Notes: generated by a model from the sequence alone, not told the origin. 16,500 nt of DNA from Timburyella sp030842085 (GCA_030842085.1 JAUUSE010000038.1:1-16500); one strand, 5' to 3'; positions 1-8,834 are shown, counted from the first letter of the stretch. Made by a program: numbers and translations.

Positions 1-3
1 GGC

Positions 4-441
4 TTATTCCATCTTTTGCATGTCTTCACTATTCTTAACTGCACCGCAGGTGCCGTTTTTAGCGTAAATTATCTCGCCGTCAAGTCGCTCTTTCCTTGTT
101 CTCTCAGAGCGTGTCCTGCTGTAATTTGTTATCCACCTAAGTCCTAATGTCTGACGTCTCTCGGGACGTACCTCCATAGGAACCTGATAGGTGGAACCGC
201 CGACTCTGCGTGCTTTTACTTCGAGCTGCGGCATTACATTCTCCATTGCTTCCTCAAAAGCCTCAAGCGGTTCTTTACCAGTCTTTTCCTGGATTATTTC
301 GAATGCGCCATAGACAATCTTCTGGGCTACGCCTCTTTTGCCGTCGTACATGACGTTGTTTATAAGACGTGTCACCAGCTTTGAATTGTATATTGGATCA
401 GGCAAAACATCACGTTTTGAAATCTTACCTCTTCTTGGCAC
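4..441 (-). CDS. rpsG: 30S ribosomal protein S7, C-terminally short
   Basis: Primary 16S rRNA-binding protein that nucleates assembly of the 30S head and lines the E site. The N-terminal two thirds match the family closely: PRRGKISKRDVLPDPIYNSK at the start, then LVTRLINN, DGKRG, and the beta-hairpin region ARRVGGSTYQVP followed by EVRPERRQTLGLRW. I place the start at the GTG at 441, which gives the usual (M)PRRG N-terminus. An AAGGAGG site lies 8-9 nt upstream; the in-frame ATG at 459 sits in front of that site and would add six residues. The product is 145 residues against about 156 in Bacillus. After residue 115 the sequence diverges from the near-invariant tail (GAVKNSEDMQKME, then TAA, where relatives have [20 protein letters not shown]). 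It is second in the str operon, 123 nt after rpsL. The next gene (normally fusA) is off the edge. Identity is certain; whether the short end is natural or a frameshift is not. Confidence 0.95.
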   Translation of the reverse strand: MPRRGKISKRDVLPDPIYNSKLVTRLINNVMYDGKRGVAQKIVYGAFEIIQEKTGKEPLEAFEEAMENVMPQLEVKARRVGGSTYQVPMEVRPERRQTLGLRWITNYSRTRSERTRKERLDGEIIYAKNGTCGAVKNSEDMQKME

Positions 442-506
442 TTCGCTTCCCTCCTTCATAAATTCAATGATATCATAGGTACTCGAGCAATATCCCGTTT
501 GTGCCG

Positions 507-550
507 ATACAGAGGCTTTTTATATAAACCACTGTATAAGCAAACAGTAG
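507..550 (-). promoter_or_regulatory. Two mutually exclusive hairpins in the rpsL-rpsG spacer
   Basis: On the minus-strand RNA two stems compete for the same ACAGUGG segment (529-535). One pairs 544-550 with 529-535 (7 bp, one G-U, 8-nt loop). The other pairs 532-537 with 507-512 (ATACAG/CTGTAT, 6 bp), extended by GG/CC across a U-U mismatch. The 123-nt spacer is long for this gene pair. In E. coli the rpsL-rpsG spacer is the site of S7 autogenous control, so a regulatory role is possible but inferred only. Confidence 0.35.
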
Positions 551-564
551 GAAAATCTCTTTAA

Positions 565-981
565 CTATTTGGTCTTTGGGCGCTTAGCACCATACTTGGA
601 GCGGCCCTGCATCCTTCCGGATACTCCCTGTGCATCCAGCGTACCGCGGATTATGTGGTAACGTGTACCAGGCAAGTCCCTAACACGTCCGCCGCGTACT
701 AAAACAACGCTGTGTTCCTGCAGATTGTGGCCTATTCCCGGTATATAAGCTGTTACCTCTATACCATTTGAAAGACGCACCCTGGCTACCTTTCTCATTG
801 CAGAGTTAGGCTTTTTCGGAGTCATGGTCTTAACAACCGTGCACACACCGCGCTTCTGCGGCGAATTCTTATCGCTGTACTCGCGCTTCTGTGAGTTATA
901 GCCTTTCTGCAGAGCCGGGGTCTTGTACTTTCTGACATTGACCTCTCTGCCCTTACGCACTAACTGATTAAAGGTCGGCAT
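565..981 (-). CDS. rpsL: 30S ribosomal protein S12 with Arg at the streptomycin-site Lys
   Basis: Decoding-centre protein of the 30S subunit that controls accuracy of tRNA selection. It has 138 residues, including the roughly 14-residue insertion near residues 25-40 typical of Bacillota. Hallmarks are SPQKRGVCT (40-48), TPKKPNSA (54-61), GIGHNLQEHSVV (82-93), and GGRVRDLPG (97-105). The start is the ATG at 981, preceded by GAGGAGGTG 4 nt upstream; an ATG at 996 is in frame but has no ribosome site. Lys56 (E. coli Lys43) is retained. Residue 101, normally Lys, is Arg (AGG at 681-679), one base from AAG. Asp102, the residue methylthiolated in many bacteria, is kept. First gene of the transcript from the promoter at 1065-1092, followed by rpsG. 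Confidence 0.98.
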   Translation of the reverse strand: MPTFNQLVRKGREVNVRKYKTPALQKGYNSQKREYSDKNSPQKRGVCTVVKTMTPKKPNSAMRKVARVRLSNGIEVTAYIPGIGHNLQEHSVVLVRGGRVRDLPGTRYHIIRGTLDAQGVSGRMQGRSKYGAKRPKTK

Positions 982-1062
982 ATTACACCTCCTCAAAAAA
1001 TATTTATGATAAACGGCAACCCGTTTTCACCTGAATTTTAGGCATACGCCCACACGATATTA

Positions 1063-1092
1063 ATAATATACCCTAAAACCTTATTTTGTCAA
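1063..1092 (-). promoter_or_regulatory. Sigma-A promoter for rpsL-rpsG (str operon)
   Basis: On the minus strand a perfect -35 TTGACA (1092-1087) is followed by TATATTAT. The -10 can be read as TATATT (1070-1065, 16-nt spacing) or TATTAT (1068-1063, 18-nt spacing). Transcription should start near 1055, giving a leader of about 75 nt before the rpsL ATG. This gives the str operon a promoter separate from rpoBC. Confidence 0.85.
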
Positions 1093-1305
1093 GACATATA
1101 TGCTTTTTATGCTTATATTATTGGTAAAAATTTAAATTTAAAATCAAATCTTTACTTTTTCATCAAATTATGCGGCAATGTTCTGCTGCTCAGTGGCATT
1201 ATTGGCTTGTAACACAGCCGATCCTGTCCGGCGCCGATTAACTCCGCGCAATATCATTGTACTTTGGCCATAAAAAGCCAATAAGATAAAGCACTGACAT
1301 ATAAC
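1093..1305. other. Intergenic DNA between rpoC and rpsL, no gene seen
   Basis: Part of a 396-nt gap between rpoC and rpsL. In many Bacillota a small L7Ae-like gene (ybxF/rplGB) sits here; I see no trace of it. A 29-codon minus-strand frame (1168-1257) has no ribosome binding site and no recognisable sequence. A few weak 5-6 bp stems are present, such as TTGGC/GCCAA at about 1264-1281. Confidence 0.6.
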
Positions 1306-1346
1306 ACAACTCACGATGCATAGCAGCAATTAGCACCGTGAGCTGT
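1306..1346 (-). terminator. Stem-loop after rpoC, no U-tract
   Basis: A 14-bp stem pairs 1346-1333 with 1319-1306 on the minus-strand RNA. It contains two G-U pairs that would be A-C mismatches on the other strand, so the structure belongs to the rpoC side. The loop is 13 nt. It lies about 31 nt after the rpoC stop. The following bases (GTTATATGTC) contain no U-run, so it may be a 3'-end stabiliser or a Rho/processing site and not a classic intrinsic terminator. Confidence 0.45.
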
Positions 1347-1377
1347 ATTTATCAATATTTTATCCGTTTAATACCGC

Positions 1378-4300
1378 TTATTCAGCTACATAAGTTATTT
1401 GGTCTTCATCCAAAGCCGGATTAAACGGTTCTTCCTCTATAAGCGGCTCATCCTTATGGTCGTCATAGCACTTCATGCCGGTGCCGGCCGGAATAAGCTT
1501 GCCTATTATAACATTTTCCTTAAGTCCGAACAGAGAATCAACCTTGCCCTTTATAGCAGCATCGGTTAATACACGCGTAGTCTCCTGGAACGATGCCGCT
1601 GACAGGAATGACTCTGTCGCAAGAGACGCCTTTGTTATACCAAGCAGTGTCGGCTGATAGGTTACAAGCTCAAGCTCTATGCCCTCGTCCTCCATACGCT
1701 GCTTTATTTTCGCGTTTTCTGCAATAACCTCTGTCCTGTCAACCAGCGAGCCCGGCAAAAATTCCGACGCACCCTGATTTTCTATTTTTACCTTGCGCAT
1801 CATCTGGTGAATTATTACCTCAGTGTGCTTGTCGTTGATATCAACACCATGCAGGCGGTAAACGCTCTGCACCTGGGCAATAATGTAGTTCTGTACTGCC
1901 TCTGTGCCCTTTACTGCAAGTATATCCATCGGATTTATGGCGCCCTCTGTCAGTGAGTCACCCTTGCTTATCACATCGCCGTCGTTTACTATTATGCGAT
2001 ATCCATAAGGTATCGTATATTTCCTCTCATCGGCGTTTTCAGTGTCGGTCACCACTATCTCGCGGTTCTTCTTAACCTCCTGAATACGTACAGTACCATC
2101 TATCTCGCTTATAAAGGCCGCGCGCTTCGGCTTGCGTGCTTCAAACAGCTCTTGTATACGCGGAAGACCCTGTGTAATATCCTCCGCACTGGCTATACCA
2201 CCCGTATGGAAAGTACGCATTGTGAGCTGTGTTCCCGGCTCGCCTATCGACTGTGCGGCTATTGTGCCGACCGCCTCGCCAACTACTACCGCCTCGCCTG
2301 TCGCAAGGTTCGCACCGTAGCACTTCTTGCACACGCCGTGATTAGTATGGCAGTTGAGTATTGAACGAATCTGTATTCTGTCTATGCCGGCGGCTCTTAT
2401 CTTCTTGGCTATATCATCCGTTATCATCGTGTCGGTATCACATATAACCTCGCCTGTCGCCGGGTCTATGGCCGGGTCGGTAAGATATCTTCCAACCAGA
2501 CGTTCCTCCATAGGCTCTATTACCTGTCCGTCGCCCACAACGTCGGATACATATATTCCCGTTGTTGTGCCGCAGTCGTCCTCTCTTACAATAACATCCT
2601 GCGCAACGTCGACAAGCCTTCTTGTAAGATATCCCGAGTCAGCCGTTCTGATAGCTGTATCAGCAAGTCCTTTACGCGCGCCGCGGGAGGATATAAAGTA
2701 TTCAAGTACATTAAGTCCCTCACGGTAGTTGGCGCGTATTGGTATTTCGATAGTACGTCCCGACGTATCGGCTATAAGTCCGCGCATGCCGGCCAGCTGT
2801 CTTATCTGGCTTGACGAACCGCGGGCGCCGGAGTCAACCATCATATTTATCGGGTTAAACTCGGCCAGATTTCCTTTAAGAGCATCTGACACAAGATTTG
2901 TCGTCTCTTCCCACTGCTCTATTACTAGACGGCGGCGTTCATCGTTGCTTATAAGTCCGCGACGATAATCCCTTGTTATGCGGTCTATATTCTTCTCCGC
3001 CTGAGCAATAAGTTCAGCCTTTGCCGGCGGTATTACCGCGTCAGATACAGCTATTGTAACGGCACTGCGTGTGGAATATTTAAAGCCTGTAGCCTTTATT
3101 TTATCAAGCATTTCAGACGTCTTAGTTGTGCCGTATCTCTTAATGCAGCGGTCTATAATATCGCCGAGCTGCTTTTTGCCTATCTTATTTGTGCGGCGTT
3201 TTTCGCCCTCGCCCACATAAAGGCCGATTTCAAGATCAAGCTCGTGGCCCTCAACTGTACGGTCGACATAGCCAAGGCCGTCGGGTATCGATTCGTTAAA
3301 CAGTATAAAGCCAACCGTAGCGTCAATTATTCTTGATATTCTCTCGCCGTTTTTCTCACCAAATACACGAACCTTTATAGGCGCATGCAGTCCAACAGCG
3401 CCCTCCTGATACGCCATTATGGCCTCATCTTTATCCTTAAACACCTTGCCGGTGCCAGGCTCATTTTCATTAATGAGCGTAAGATAATAGGAGCCCAAAA
3501 CCATGTCCTGAGTAGGCACCGTAACCGGCTTTCCGTCCGACGGCTTTAGCAGGTTATTGGCCGACAGCATAAGCAGTCTCGCCTCGGCCTGCGCCTCCGC
3601 CGAAAGGGGTACGTGCACAGCCATCTGGTCGCCGTCAAAGTCGGCGTTGTAAGCGGTACATACCAGCGGATGCAGCTTTAAGGCGCGTCCCTCAACCAGC
3701 ACCGGCTCAAACGCCTGAATGCCGAGCCTATGCAGCGTAGGTGCACGGTTAAGCAGCACCGGATGGTCCTTTATAACTATTTCCAGCGCGTCCCAGACTT
3801 CGTTGCGCGCGCGCTCTACCATTTTTCTTGCGGATTTTATATTTCCGGCAGCGCCTGTCTCAACAAGGCGCTTCATAACAAACGGCTTGAACAGCTCAAG
3901 CGCCATTTCCTTAGGCAGACCGCACTGATAAATCTTAAGCTCAGGACCGACGACTATAACCGAACGTCCGGAATAGTCGACGCGCTTACCAAGAAGATTC
4001 TGGCGGAAACGTCCCTGCTTGCCCTTAAGCATATCAGAGAGCGATTTAAGCGGACGGTTGTTCGGACCCGTCACAGCGCGGCCGCGGCGGCCGTTGTCTA
4101 TCAGCGCGTCAACCGCTTCCTGAAGCATGCGCTTCTCGTTGCGGACTATTATGTCTGGCGCGCCAAGCTCCAAAAGTCTCTTAAGACGGTTGTTGCGGTT
4201 TATAACCCTGCGGTACAAATCATTGAGGTCGGAGGTGGCAAAACGTCCGCCGTCAAGCTGTACCATAGGACGTATATCCGGCGGTATTACCGGAATAACA

Positions 4301-4983
4301 TCAAGTATCATCCATTCCGGACGGTTGCCTGAAAGCCTGAAAGCCTCAACAACCTCCAGTCTTTTAAGCAGACGGACGCGCTTTTGGCCTGTAGCCGTCT
4401 CAAGCTCTTCTTTAAGCTCATCGCTGAGCTTGTCTAAATCGATTTCCTCCAGCAGCTTCTTTATCGCTTCGGCGCCCATGCCGGCTTCAAAGTCATCCTC
4501 ATACTTTTCGCGCATGTCGCGATACTGCTTTTCATTAAGCAGCTGCTTCTTTACCAACGGCGTGTCCTTCGGGTCGATTACGATGTACTGTGAGAAATAC
4601 AGCACCTGCTCCAGCATTCTCGGCGATAAATCGAGCATTAATCCCATTCTCGAAGGAATTGTCTTGTAATACCATATATGCGATACCGGCGCCGCCAGTT
4701 CAATGCTGCCCATTCTCTCGCGGCGAACCTTTGAGCGTGTTACCTCAACGCCGCAGCGGTCGCATATTTTGCCCTTATATCTTATTCTCTTATATTTTCC
4801 GCAGTGGCACTCCCAGTCCTTTGTAGGGCCGAAAATACGCTCGCAGAAAAGACCGTCGCGCTCCGGTTTAAGTGTGCGGTAATTTATGGTTTCCGGCTTC
4901 TTTACCTCGCCATGCGACCAGCTCCTGATCTGCTCCGGCGATGCTAGACCTATTTTAATAGATTCAAACTCATGAAATTCCAT
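1378..4983 (-). CDS. rpoC: DNA-directed RNA polymerase subunit beta'
   Basis: Catalytic subunit of RNA polymerase, 1201 residues, essentially the length of the B. subtilis protein (1199), so complete and without large lineage insertions. Visible motifs: N-terminal zinc ribbon Cys59, Cys61, Cys74, Cys77; the magnesium-binding active site NADFDGD at 446-452, with the three Asp at 448, 450 and 452; the second zinc site Cys804, Cys878, Cys885, Cys888; and the trigger-loop region with TMRTFHTGG. The start at 4983 has AGAAGG 6-7 nt upstream and matches the usual N-terminus. It follows rpoB by 43 nt with no promoter or terminator between, so the two are co-transcribed. It is not joined to rpsL, which has its own promoter. 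Nothing abnormal is seen. Confidence 0.99.
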   Translation of the reverse strand: MEFHEFESIKIGLASPEQIRSWSHGEVKKPETINYRTLKPERDGLFCERIFGPTKDWECHCGKYKRIRYKGKICDRCGVEVTRSKVRRERMGSIELAAPVSHIWYYKTIPSRMGLMLDLSPRMLEQVLYFSQYIVIDPKDTPLVKKQLLNEKQYRDMREKYEDDFEAGMGAEAIKKLLEEIDLDKLSDELKEELETATGQKRVRLLKRLEVVEAFRLSGNRPEWMILDVIPVIPPDIRPMVQLDGGRFATSDLNDLYRRVINRNNRLKRLLELGAPDIIVRNEKRMLQEAVDALIDNGRRGRAVTGPNNRPLKSLSDMLKGKQGRFRQNLLGKRVDYSGRSVIVVGPELKIYQCGLPKEMALELFKPFVMKRLVETGAAGNIKSARKMVERARNEVWDALEIVIKDHPVLLNRAPTLHRLGIQAFEPVLVEGRALKLHPLVCTAYNADFDGDQMAVHVPLSAEAQAEARLLMLSANNLLKPSDGKPVTVPTQDMVLGSYYLTLINENEPGTGKVFKDKDEAIMAYQEGAVGLHAPIKVRVFGEKNGERISRIIDATVGFILFNESIPDGLGYVDRTVEGHELDLEIGLYVGEGEKRRTNKIGKKQLGDIIDRCIKRYGTTKTSEMLDKIKATGFKYSTRSAVTIAVSDAVIPPAKAELIAQAEKNIDRITRDYRRGLISNDERRRLVIEQWEETTNLVSDALKGNLAEFNPINMMVDSGARGSSSQIRQLAGMRGLIADTSGRTIEIPIRANYREGLNVLEYFISSRGARKGLADTAIRTADSGYLTRRLVDVAQDVIVREDDCGTTTGIYVSDVVGDGQVIEPMEERLVGRYLTDPAIDPATGEVICDTDTMITDDIAKKIRAAGIDRIQIRSILNCHTNHGVCKKCYGANLATGEAVVVGEAVGTIAAQSIGEPGTQLTMRTFHTGGIASAEDITQGLPRIQELFEARKPKRAAFISEIDGTVRIQEVKKNREIVVTDTENADERKYTIPYGYRIIVNDGDVISKGDSLTEGAINPMDILAVKGTEAVQNYIIAQVQSVYRLHGVDINDKHTEVIIHQMMRKVKIENQGASEFLPGSLVDRTEVIAENAKIKQRMEDEGIELELVTYQPTLLGITKASLATESFLSAASFQETTRVLTDAAIKGKVDSLFGLKENVIIGKLIPAGTGMKCYDDHKDEPLIEEEPFNPALDEDQITYVAE

Positions 4984-5026
4984 TTTTGACCTTCTTTCCG
5001 CCTTATTAAAGTCTTAGTTAAATCAA

Positions 5027-8000
5027 TTATTCCGCATCGTCGTCTAAAAGCATGTCATCAGCGGCATCATCATATTCTATTTCGTCGTCGGCTATTATCT
5101 CTTCTTCCTCAATAGGCTCGCCTTCGGAGTTTTCAAGACCAAATCCATGCATTTCGCCCTCTTCGCCTTTCTGAGAAAGCTCCTCAGGTATATTGAGTCC
5201 AATGTCATCGTCATCGTCAAACGACTGTTTCAAATCAATCTCGTTTCCATCGCCGTCCAGCACTTGGACGTCAAGCGCCAGCGACTGCAGCTCTTTAATA
5301 AGCACCTTGAAAGATTCCGGTATGCCGGGCTTAGGCACATTCTGTCCCTTAACTATGGCCTCATACGTCTTAACACGGCCGACAACGTCGTCGGATTTAA
5401 CGGTGAGTATCTCCTGCAGTGTATAAGCCGCGCCATACGCCTCCAGCGCCCAAACTTCCATTTCACCAAACCTCTGGCCGCCGAACTGCGCCTTACCGCC
5501 GAGCGGCTGCTGAGTAACCAGCGAGTACGGACCCGTCGAACGCGCATGTATCTTGTCATCAACCAGATGATGCAGCTTGAGAAAGTACATATAGCCTACC
5601 GTTACGGGATTGTCGAACCTTTCGCCGGTACGTCCGTCATAAAGATATGACTTGCCGTCCTCTCTAAGTCCCGCCTCTCTCAGGCACTCGCGTATATCCG
5701 CCTCATGCGCGCCGTCGAATACCGGTGTGCATATCTTCCAGCCCAGCGCCTTTGCAGCATAGCCGAGATGTACTTCAAGCACCTGACCGATATTCATACG
5801 CGACGGAACGCCCAGCGGATTAAGCACTATGTCAAGCGGAGTGCCATCGGGTAAAAACGGCATGTCCTCCACCGGCAGTATTCTCGATACAACACCCTTG
5901 TTACCATGGCGGCCGGCCATCTTGTCGCCGACGGATATCTTCCTCTTCTGCGCAATATAGCAGCGTACAACCATGTTAACTCCCGGATTTAACTCCGATG
6001 AATTTTCTCTTGTAAATACCTTAACGTCGACAACCGTGCCATATTCACCATGCGGCACCTTAAGGGAGGTGTCTCTAACCTCTCTTGCTTTTTCGCCGAA
6101 TATAGCGCGCAGCAGACGTTCTTCCGCCGTAAGCTCGGTCTCGCCCTTAGGAGTTACCTTGCCCACCAGAATATCGCCGGCCTGCACCTCTGCGCCAACG
6201 CGTATAATTCCGCGCTCGTCCAAATCCTTAAGCGCATCTTCACCAACGTTCGGTATATCTCTTGTGATTTCTTCCGGTCCGAGCTTTGTGTCTCTCGCCT
6301 CTATCTCGTATTCCTCTATATGAATTGAAGTAAATACGTCCTCTTTTACCAGCTTTTCATTTATAAGAACAGCGTCCTCATAGTTATAGCCTTCCCACGT
6401 CATAAATCCGATAAGCACATTTTTGCCGAGACTTATCTCGCCGTTGCTTGTCGCCGGGCCGTCAGCTATAACGTCGCCTTTTTTAACTCTCTGACCCCAA
6501 TTTACAATCGGGCGCTGATTTATGCACGTACCCTGATTGGAGCGCAGGAATTTAGTCAGGCGGTAATGGTCTACTTCGCCCGAATCCGTCTTTATCTCTA
6601 TGTGGTTGGCCGTAACTCTCTGAACCACGCCGTCATGCTTGGCCAGCGCAACAACGCCGGAGTCAACGGCTATTTTATATTCCATGCCGGTGCCGACTAT
6701 CGGACTTTCCGTCTTCATCAGCGGCACAGCCTGCCTCTGCATGTTGGAGCCCATCAGCGCGCGGTTGGCGTCGTCGTTTTCAAGGAAAGGTATCATTGCC
6801 GTAGCAACAGAAACAACCATTCTCGGTGATACGTCCATATAATCCGCAGCGGAGCTTTCAACCTCCATAAACTCGTCGCGGAAACGAGAGTTAACTTTCG
6901 GATTTTTAAAACGGTTGTTTTCATCCAGCGGCTCATTAGCCTGCGCTACGACAAAGTCGTCCTCTACATCCGCCGTCATATATTCAACTTCATCCAGCAC
7001 AACTCCCGTTTCCTTGTCCACGCGGCGGAAGGGCGCCTCGATAAAGCCGTATTCGTTTATTCTCGCATAGGTCGCAAGATAGTTTATAAGTCCTATGTTC
7101 GGACCTTCCGGCGTCTCAATAGGACACATTCTTCCATAGTGGCTGTAGTGAACGTCGCGGACCTCAAATCCTGCGCGGTCTCTTGAAAGTCCGCCGGGGC
7201 CGAGGGCTGAAAGACGACGTTTGTGCGTAAGCTCGGCCAGAGGGTTCGTTTGGTCCATAAACTGCGACAGCGGAGAGGAACCGAAGAACTCCTTAACCGC
7301 CGCCACTACAGGGCGTATGTTTATAAGCGACTGCGGCGTAATTATATCCATATCCTGCGCCTGCAGCGTCATTTTCTCGCGTATCACGCGCTCCATACGG
7401 GAAAAGCCTATCCTAAACTGGTTCTGCAGCAGCTCGCCCACCGAACGTATGCGGCGATTGCCCAAATGGTCAATGTCATCGGTATTTCCCACATCATGCG
7501 CAAGATTAAGCAAATAGTTTACCGTTGCAAAAATATCGTCAAGCGTTATGCACTTCGGCATAAGCTCGTCTATTCGCTGCTCTATTGCCGCACGTATTTC
7601 ATCTTTTGTTTTATTATTCTCAAGTATATCCTTAAGCACGTCAAAGCAAACCATCTCGTTTATTCCAAGATCAGTCACGTCAAAATCTATGAAGTTGTTT
7701 ATATAAACCATGCCGTTGGATATAACCTTTACTTCGCACTCATTAGCCTCGGCGTCGACTATCTTGAGATAAGCCTCTTTAACGCCCTTGTTGGATATTT
7801 CCTCCGCACGCTCCTTAGTGAGTATCTCTCCAGCGTCGGCTATTATCTCGCCCGTCATTGGGTCGGCCACAGGACGCGAAAGCTCTTTACCGGCTATTCT
7901 GTGCCATAAAGCAAGCTTTTTGTTGTACTTATATCTGCCGACTCTCGACATATCATAACGGCGGCTGTCAAAGAACAGCGCCTCAATATATGACTGAGCG

Positions 8001-8752
8001 CCGTCGACGGTAAACGGCTCGCCCGGACGAAGCTTCTTATAAACCTCAGAGAGCGCCTCCTCAGTATCTGCAGCCGTATCCTTGTCAAGTGTTGCCGACA
8101 ATCTTTCATCGTCGCCGAGCACCGCCTTAATCTGCTCGTTTGATGAAAGCCCCAGCGCTCTTATAAATGTAGTTATGGGCAACTTGCGGTTTTTATCTAT
8201 GCGGACATATAAAATATCGTTCTGGTCCGTCTCATACTCAAGCCATGCGCCGCGATTAGGTATAACGGTGGCGCTGTAAAGATGCTTTCCGGTTTTGTCT
8301 ATGTCATAGCTGTAATAAACGCCGGGAGAACGCACGAGCTGTGAAACTATAACGCGCTCAGCGCCGTTTATGACAAAGGTTCCGGAATCCGTCATAAGCG
8401 GGAAATCGCCCATAAAGACTTCGCTTTCCTTTATCTCGCCCGTTTCCTTGTTGAGCAGCTGCGCCGTCACTCTCAGCGGAGCAGCATAAGTGGCATCCCT
8501 TTCCTTGCATTCGTTTATGCTGTATTTAGGAGTGTCATCAAGTTTGTAATCAATGAATTCCAATACAAGATTTCCGGTAAAATCAGTAATGGCAGATACA
8601 TCCTTTAATACCTCTTTGAGGCCCTCTTTTAAAAACCACTCGTAAGAATTCTTCTGCACCTCAATAAGGTACGGCATTTCCAATACCTCTTTGATTTTTG
8701 AAAAGCTCATACGCGTAGTGACCCCGAACTGCACCGGTTTAACGTTCGCCAT
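5027..8752 (-). CDS. rpoB: DNA-directed RNA polymerase subunit beta
   Basis: Large RNA polymerase subunit forming, with beta', the active-site cleft and the rifampicin pocket. It has 1241 residues against about 1193 in B. subtilis; the excess is largely a very acidic tail (roughly 1165-1241, runs of Asp/Glu). Conserved parts include RSPGVYYSYD near the N-terminus, the rifampicin region around 491-518 (GSSPLSQFMDQTNPL, then THKRRLSALGPGG), and GDKMAGRHGNKG at 942-953. In the rifampicin region the key Asp, His and Ser equivalents (E. coli 516, 526, 531) are wild type, but Pro494 replaces the usual Gln (E. coli 510). The start at 8752 has AAGGAGTGA about 10 nt upstream. It is first in the rpoBC transcript. 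The gene usually found upstream, rplL, is absent; a gene-poor kilobase and pfkA lie there. Confidence 0.99.
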   Translation of the reverse strand: MANVKPVQFGVTTRMSFSKIKEVLEMPYLIEVQKNSYEWFLKEGLKEVLKDVSAITDFTGNLVLEFIDYKLDDTPKYSINECKERDATYAAPLRVTAQLLNKETGEIKESEVFMGDFPLMTDSGTFVINGAERVIVSQLVRSPGVYYSYDIDKTGKHLYSATVIPNRGAWLEYETDQNDILYVRIDKNRKLPITTFIRALGLSSNEQIKAVLGDDERLSATLDKDTAADTEEALSEVYKKLRPGEPFTVDGAQSYIEALFFDSRRYDMSRVGRYKYNKKLALWHRIAGKELSRPVADPMTGEIIADAGEILTKERAEEISNKGVKEAYLKIVDAEANECEVKVISNGMVYINNFIDFDVTDLGINEMVCFDVLKDILENNKTKDEIRAAIEQRIDELMPKCITLDDIFATVNYLLNLAHDVGNTDDIDHLGNRRIRSVGELLQNQFRIGFSRMERVIREKMTLQAQDMDIITPQSLINIRPVVAAVKEFFGSSPLSQFMDQTNPLAELTHKRRLSALGPGGLSRDRAGFEVRDVHYSHYGRMCPIETPEGPNIGLINYLATYARINEYGFIEAPFRRVDKETGVVLDEVEYMTADVEDDFVVAQANEPLDENNRFKNPKVNSRFRDEFMEVESSAADYMDVSPRMVVSVATAMIPFLENDDANRALMGSNMQRQAVPLMKTESPIVGTGMEYKIAVDSGVVALAKHDGVVQRVTANHIEIKTDSGEVDHYRLTKFLRSNQGTCINQRPIVNWGQRVKKGDVIADGPATSNGEISLGKNVLIGFMTWEGYNYEDAVLINEKLVKEDVFTSIHIEEYEIEARDTKLGPEEITRDIPNVGEDALKDLDERGIIRVGAEVQAGDILVGKVTPKGETELTAEERLLRAIFGEKAREVRDTSLKVPHGEYGTVVDVKVFTRENSSELNPGVNMVVRCYIAQKRKISVGDKMAGRHGNKGVVSRILPVEDMPFLPDGTPLDIVLNPLGVPSRMNIGQVLEVHLGYAAKALGWKICTPVFDGAHEADIRECLREAGLREDGKSYLYDGRTGERFDNPVTVGYMYFLKLHHLVDDKIHARSTGPYSLVTQQPLGGKAQFGGQRFGEMEVWALEAYGAAYTLQEILTVKSDDVVGRVKTYEAIVKGQNVPKPGIPESFKVLIKELQSLALDVQVLDGDGNEIDLKQSFDDDDDIGLNIPEELSQKGEEGEMHGFGLENSEGEPIEEEEIIADDEIEYDDAADDMLLDDDAE

Positions 8753-8805
8753 AGGCTTTTAATCACTCCTTTTTTATTAACAAAACCAAATTTGTTTACA
8801 GAAAG

Positions 8806-8834
8806 TTGCATAAAAAGCATATTAGTGGTATAAT
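8806..8834 (+). promoter_or_regulatory. Opposing plus-strand promoter inside the rpoB leader
   Basis: TTGCAT (8806-8811), 17-nt spacer, then TATAAT (8829-8834) with an upstream TGG giving a perfect extended -10 (TGGTATAAT). Predicted start is near 8841. It fires away from rpoB and overlaps the leader of rpoB in antisense. No open frame follows, but two terminator-like hairpins do (8996-9032, 9036-9070). The boxes are seen in the sequence; activity is inferred. Confidence 0.5.

Noticed and set aside
1168..1257. A 29-codon minus-strand frame between rpoC and rpsL (possible small protein or ybxF remnant)
   Set aside because: No ribosome site and no resemblance to the L7Ae-like protein expected there.
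3730..4332. A 200-codon open frame on the plus strand inside rpoC
   Set aside because: It lies opposite the conserved RpoC core with no start signals; an overlap by chance.
7223..7909. A 228-codon open frame on the plus strand inside rpoB
   Set aside because: It is antisense to strongly conserved RpoB sequence, has no ribosome site and gives a low-complexity Arg/His/Leu-rich product typical of a shadow frame.
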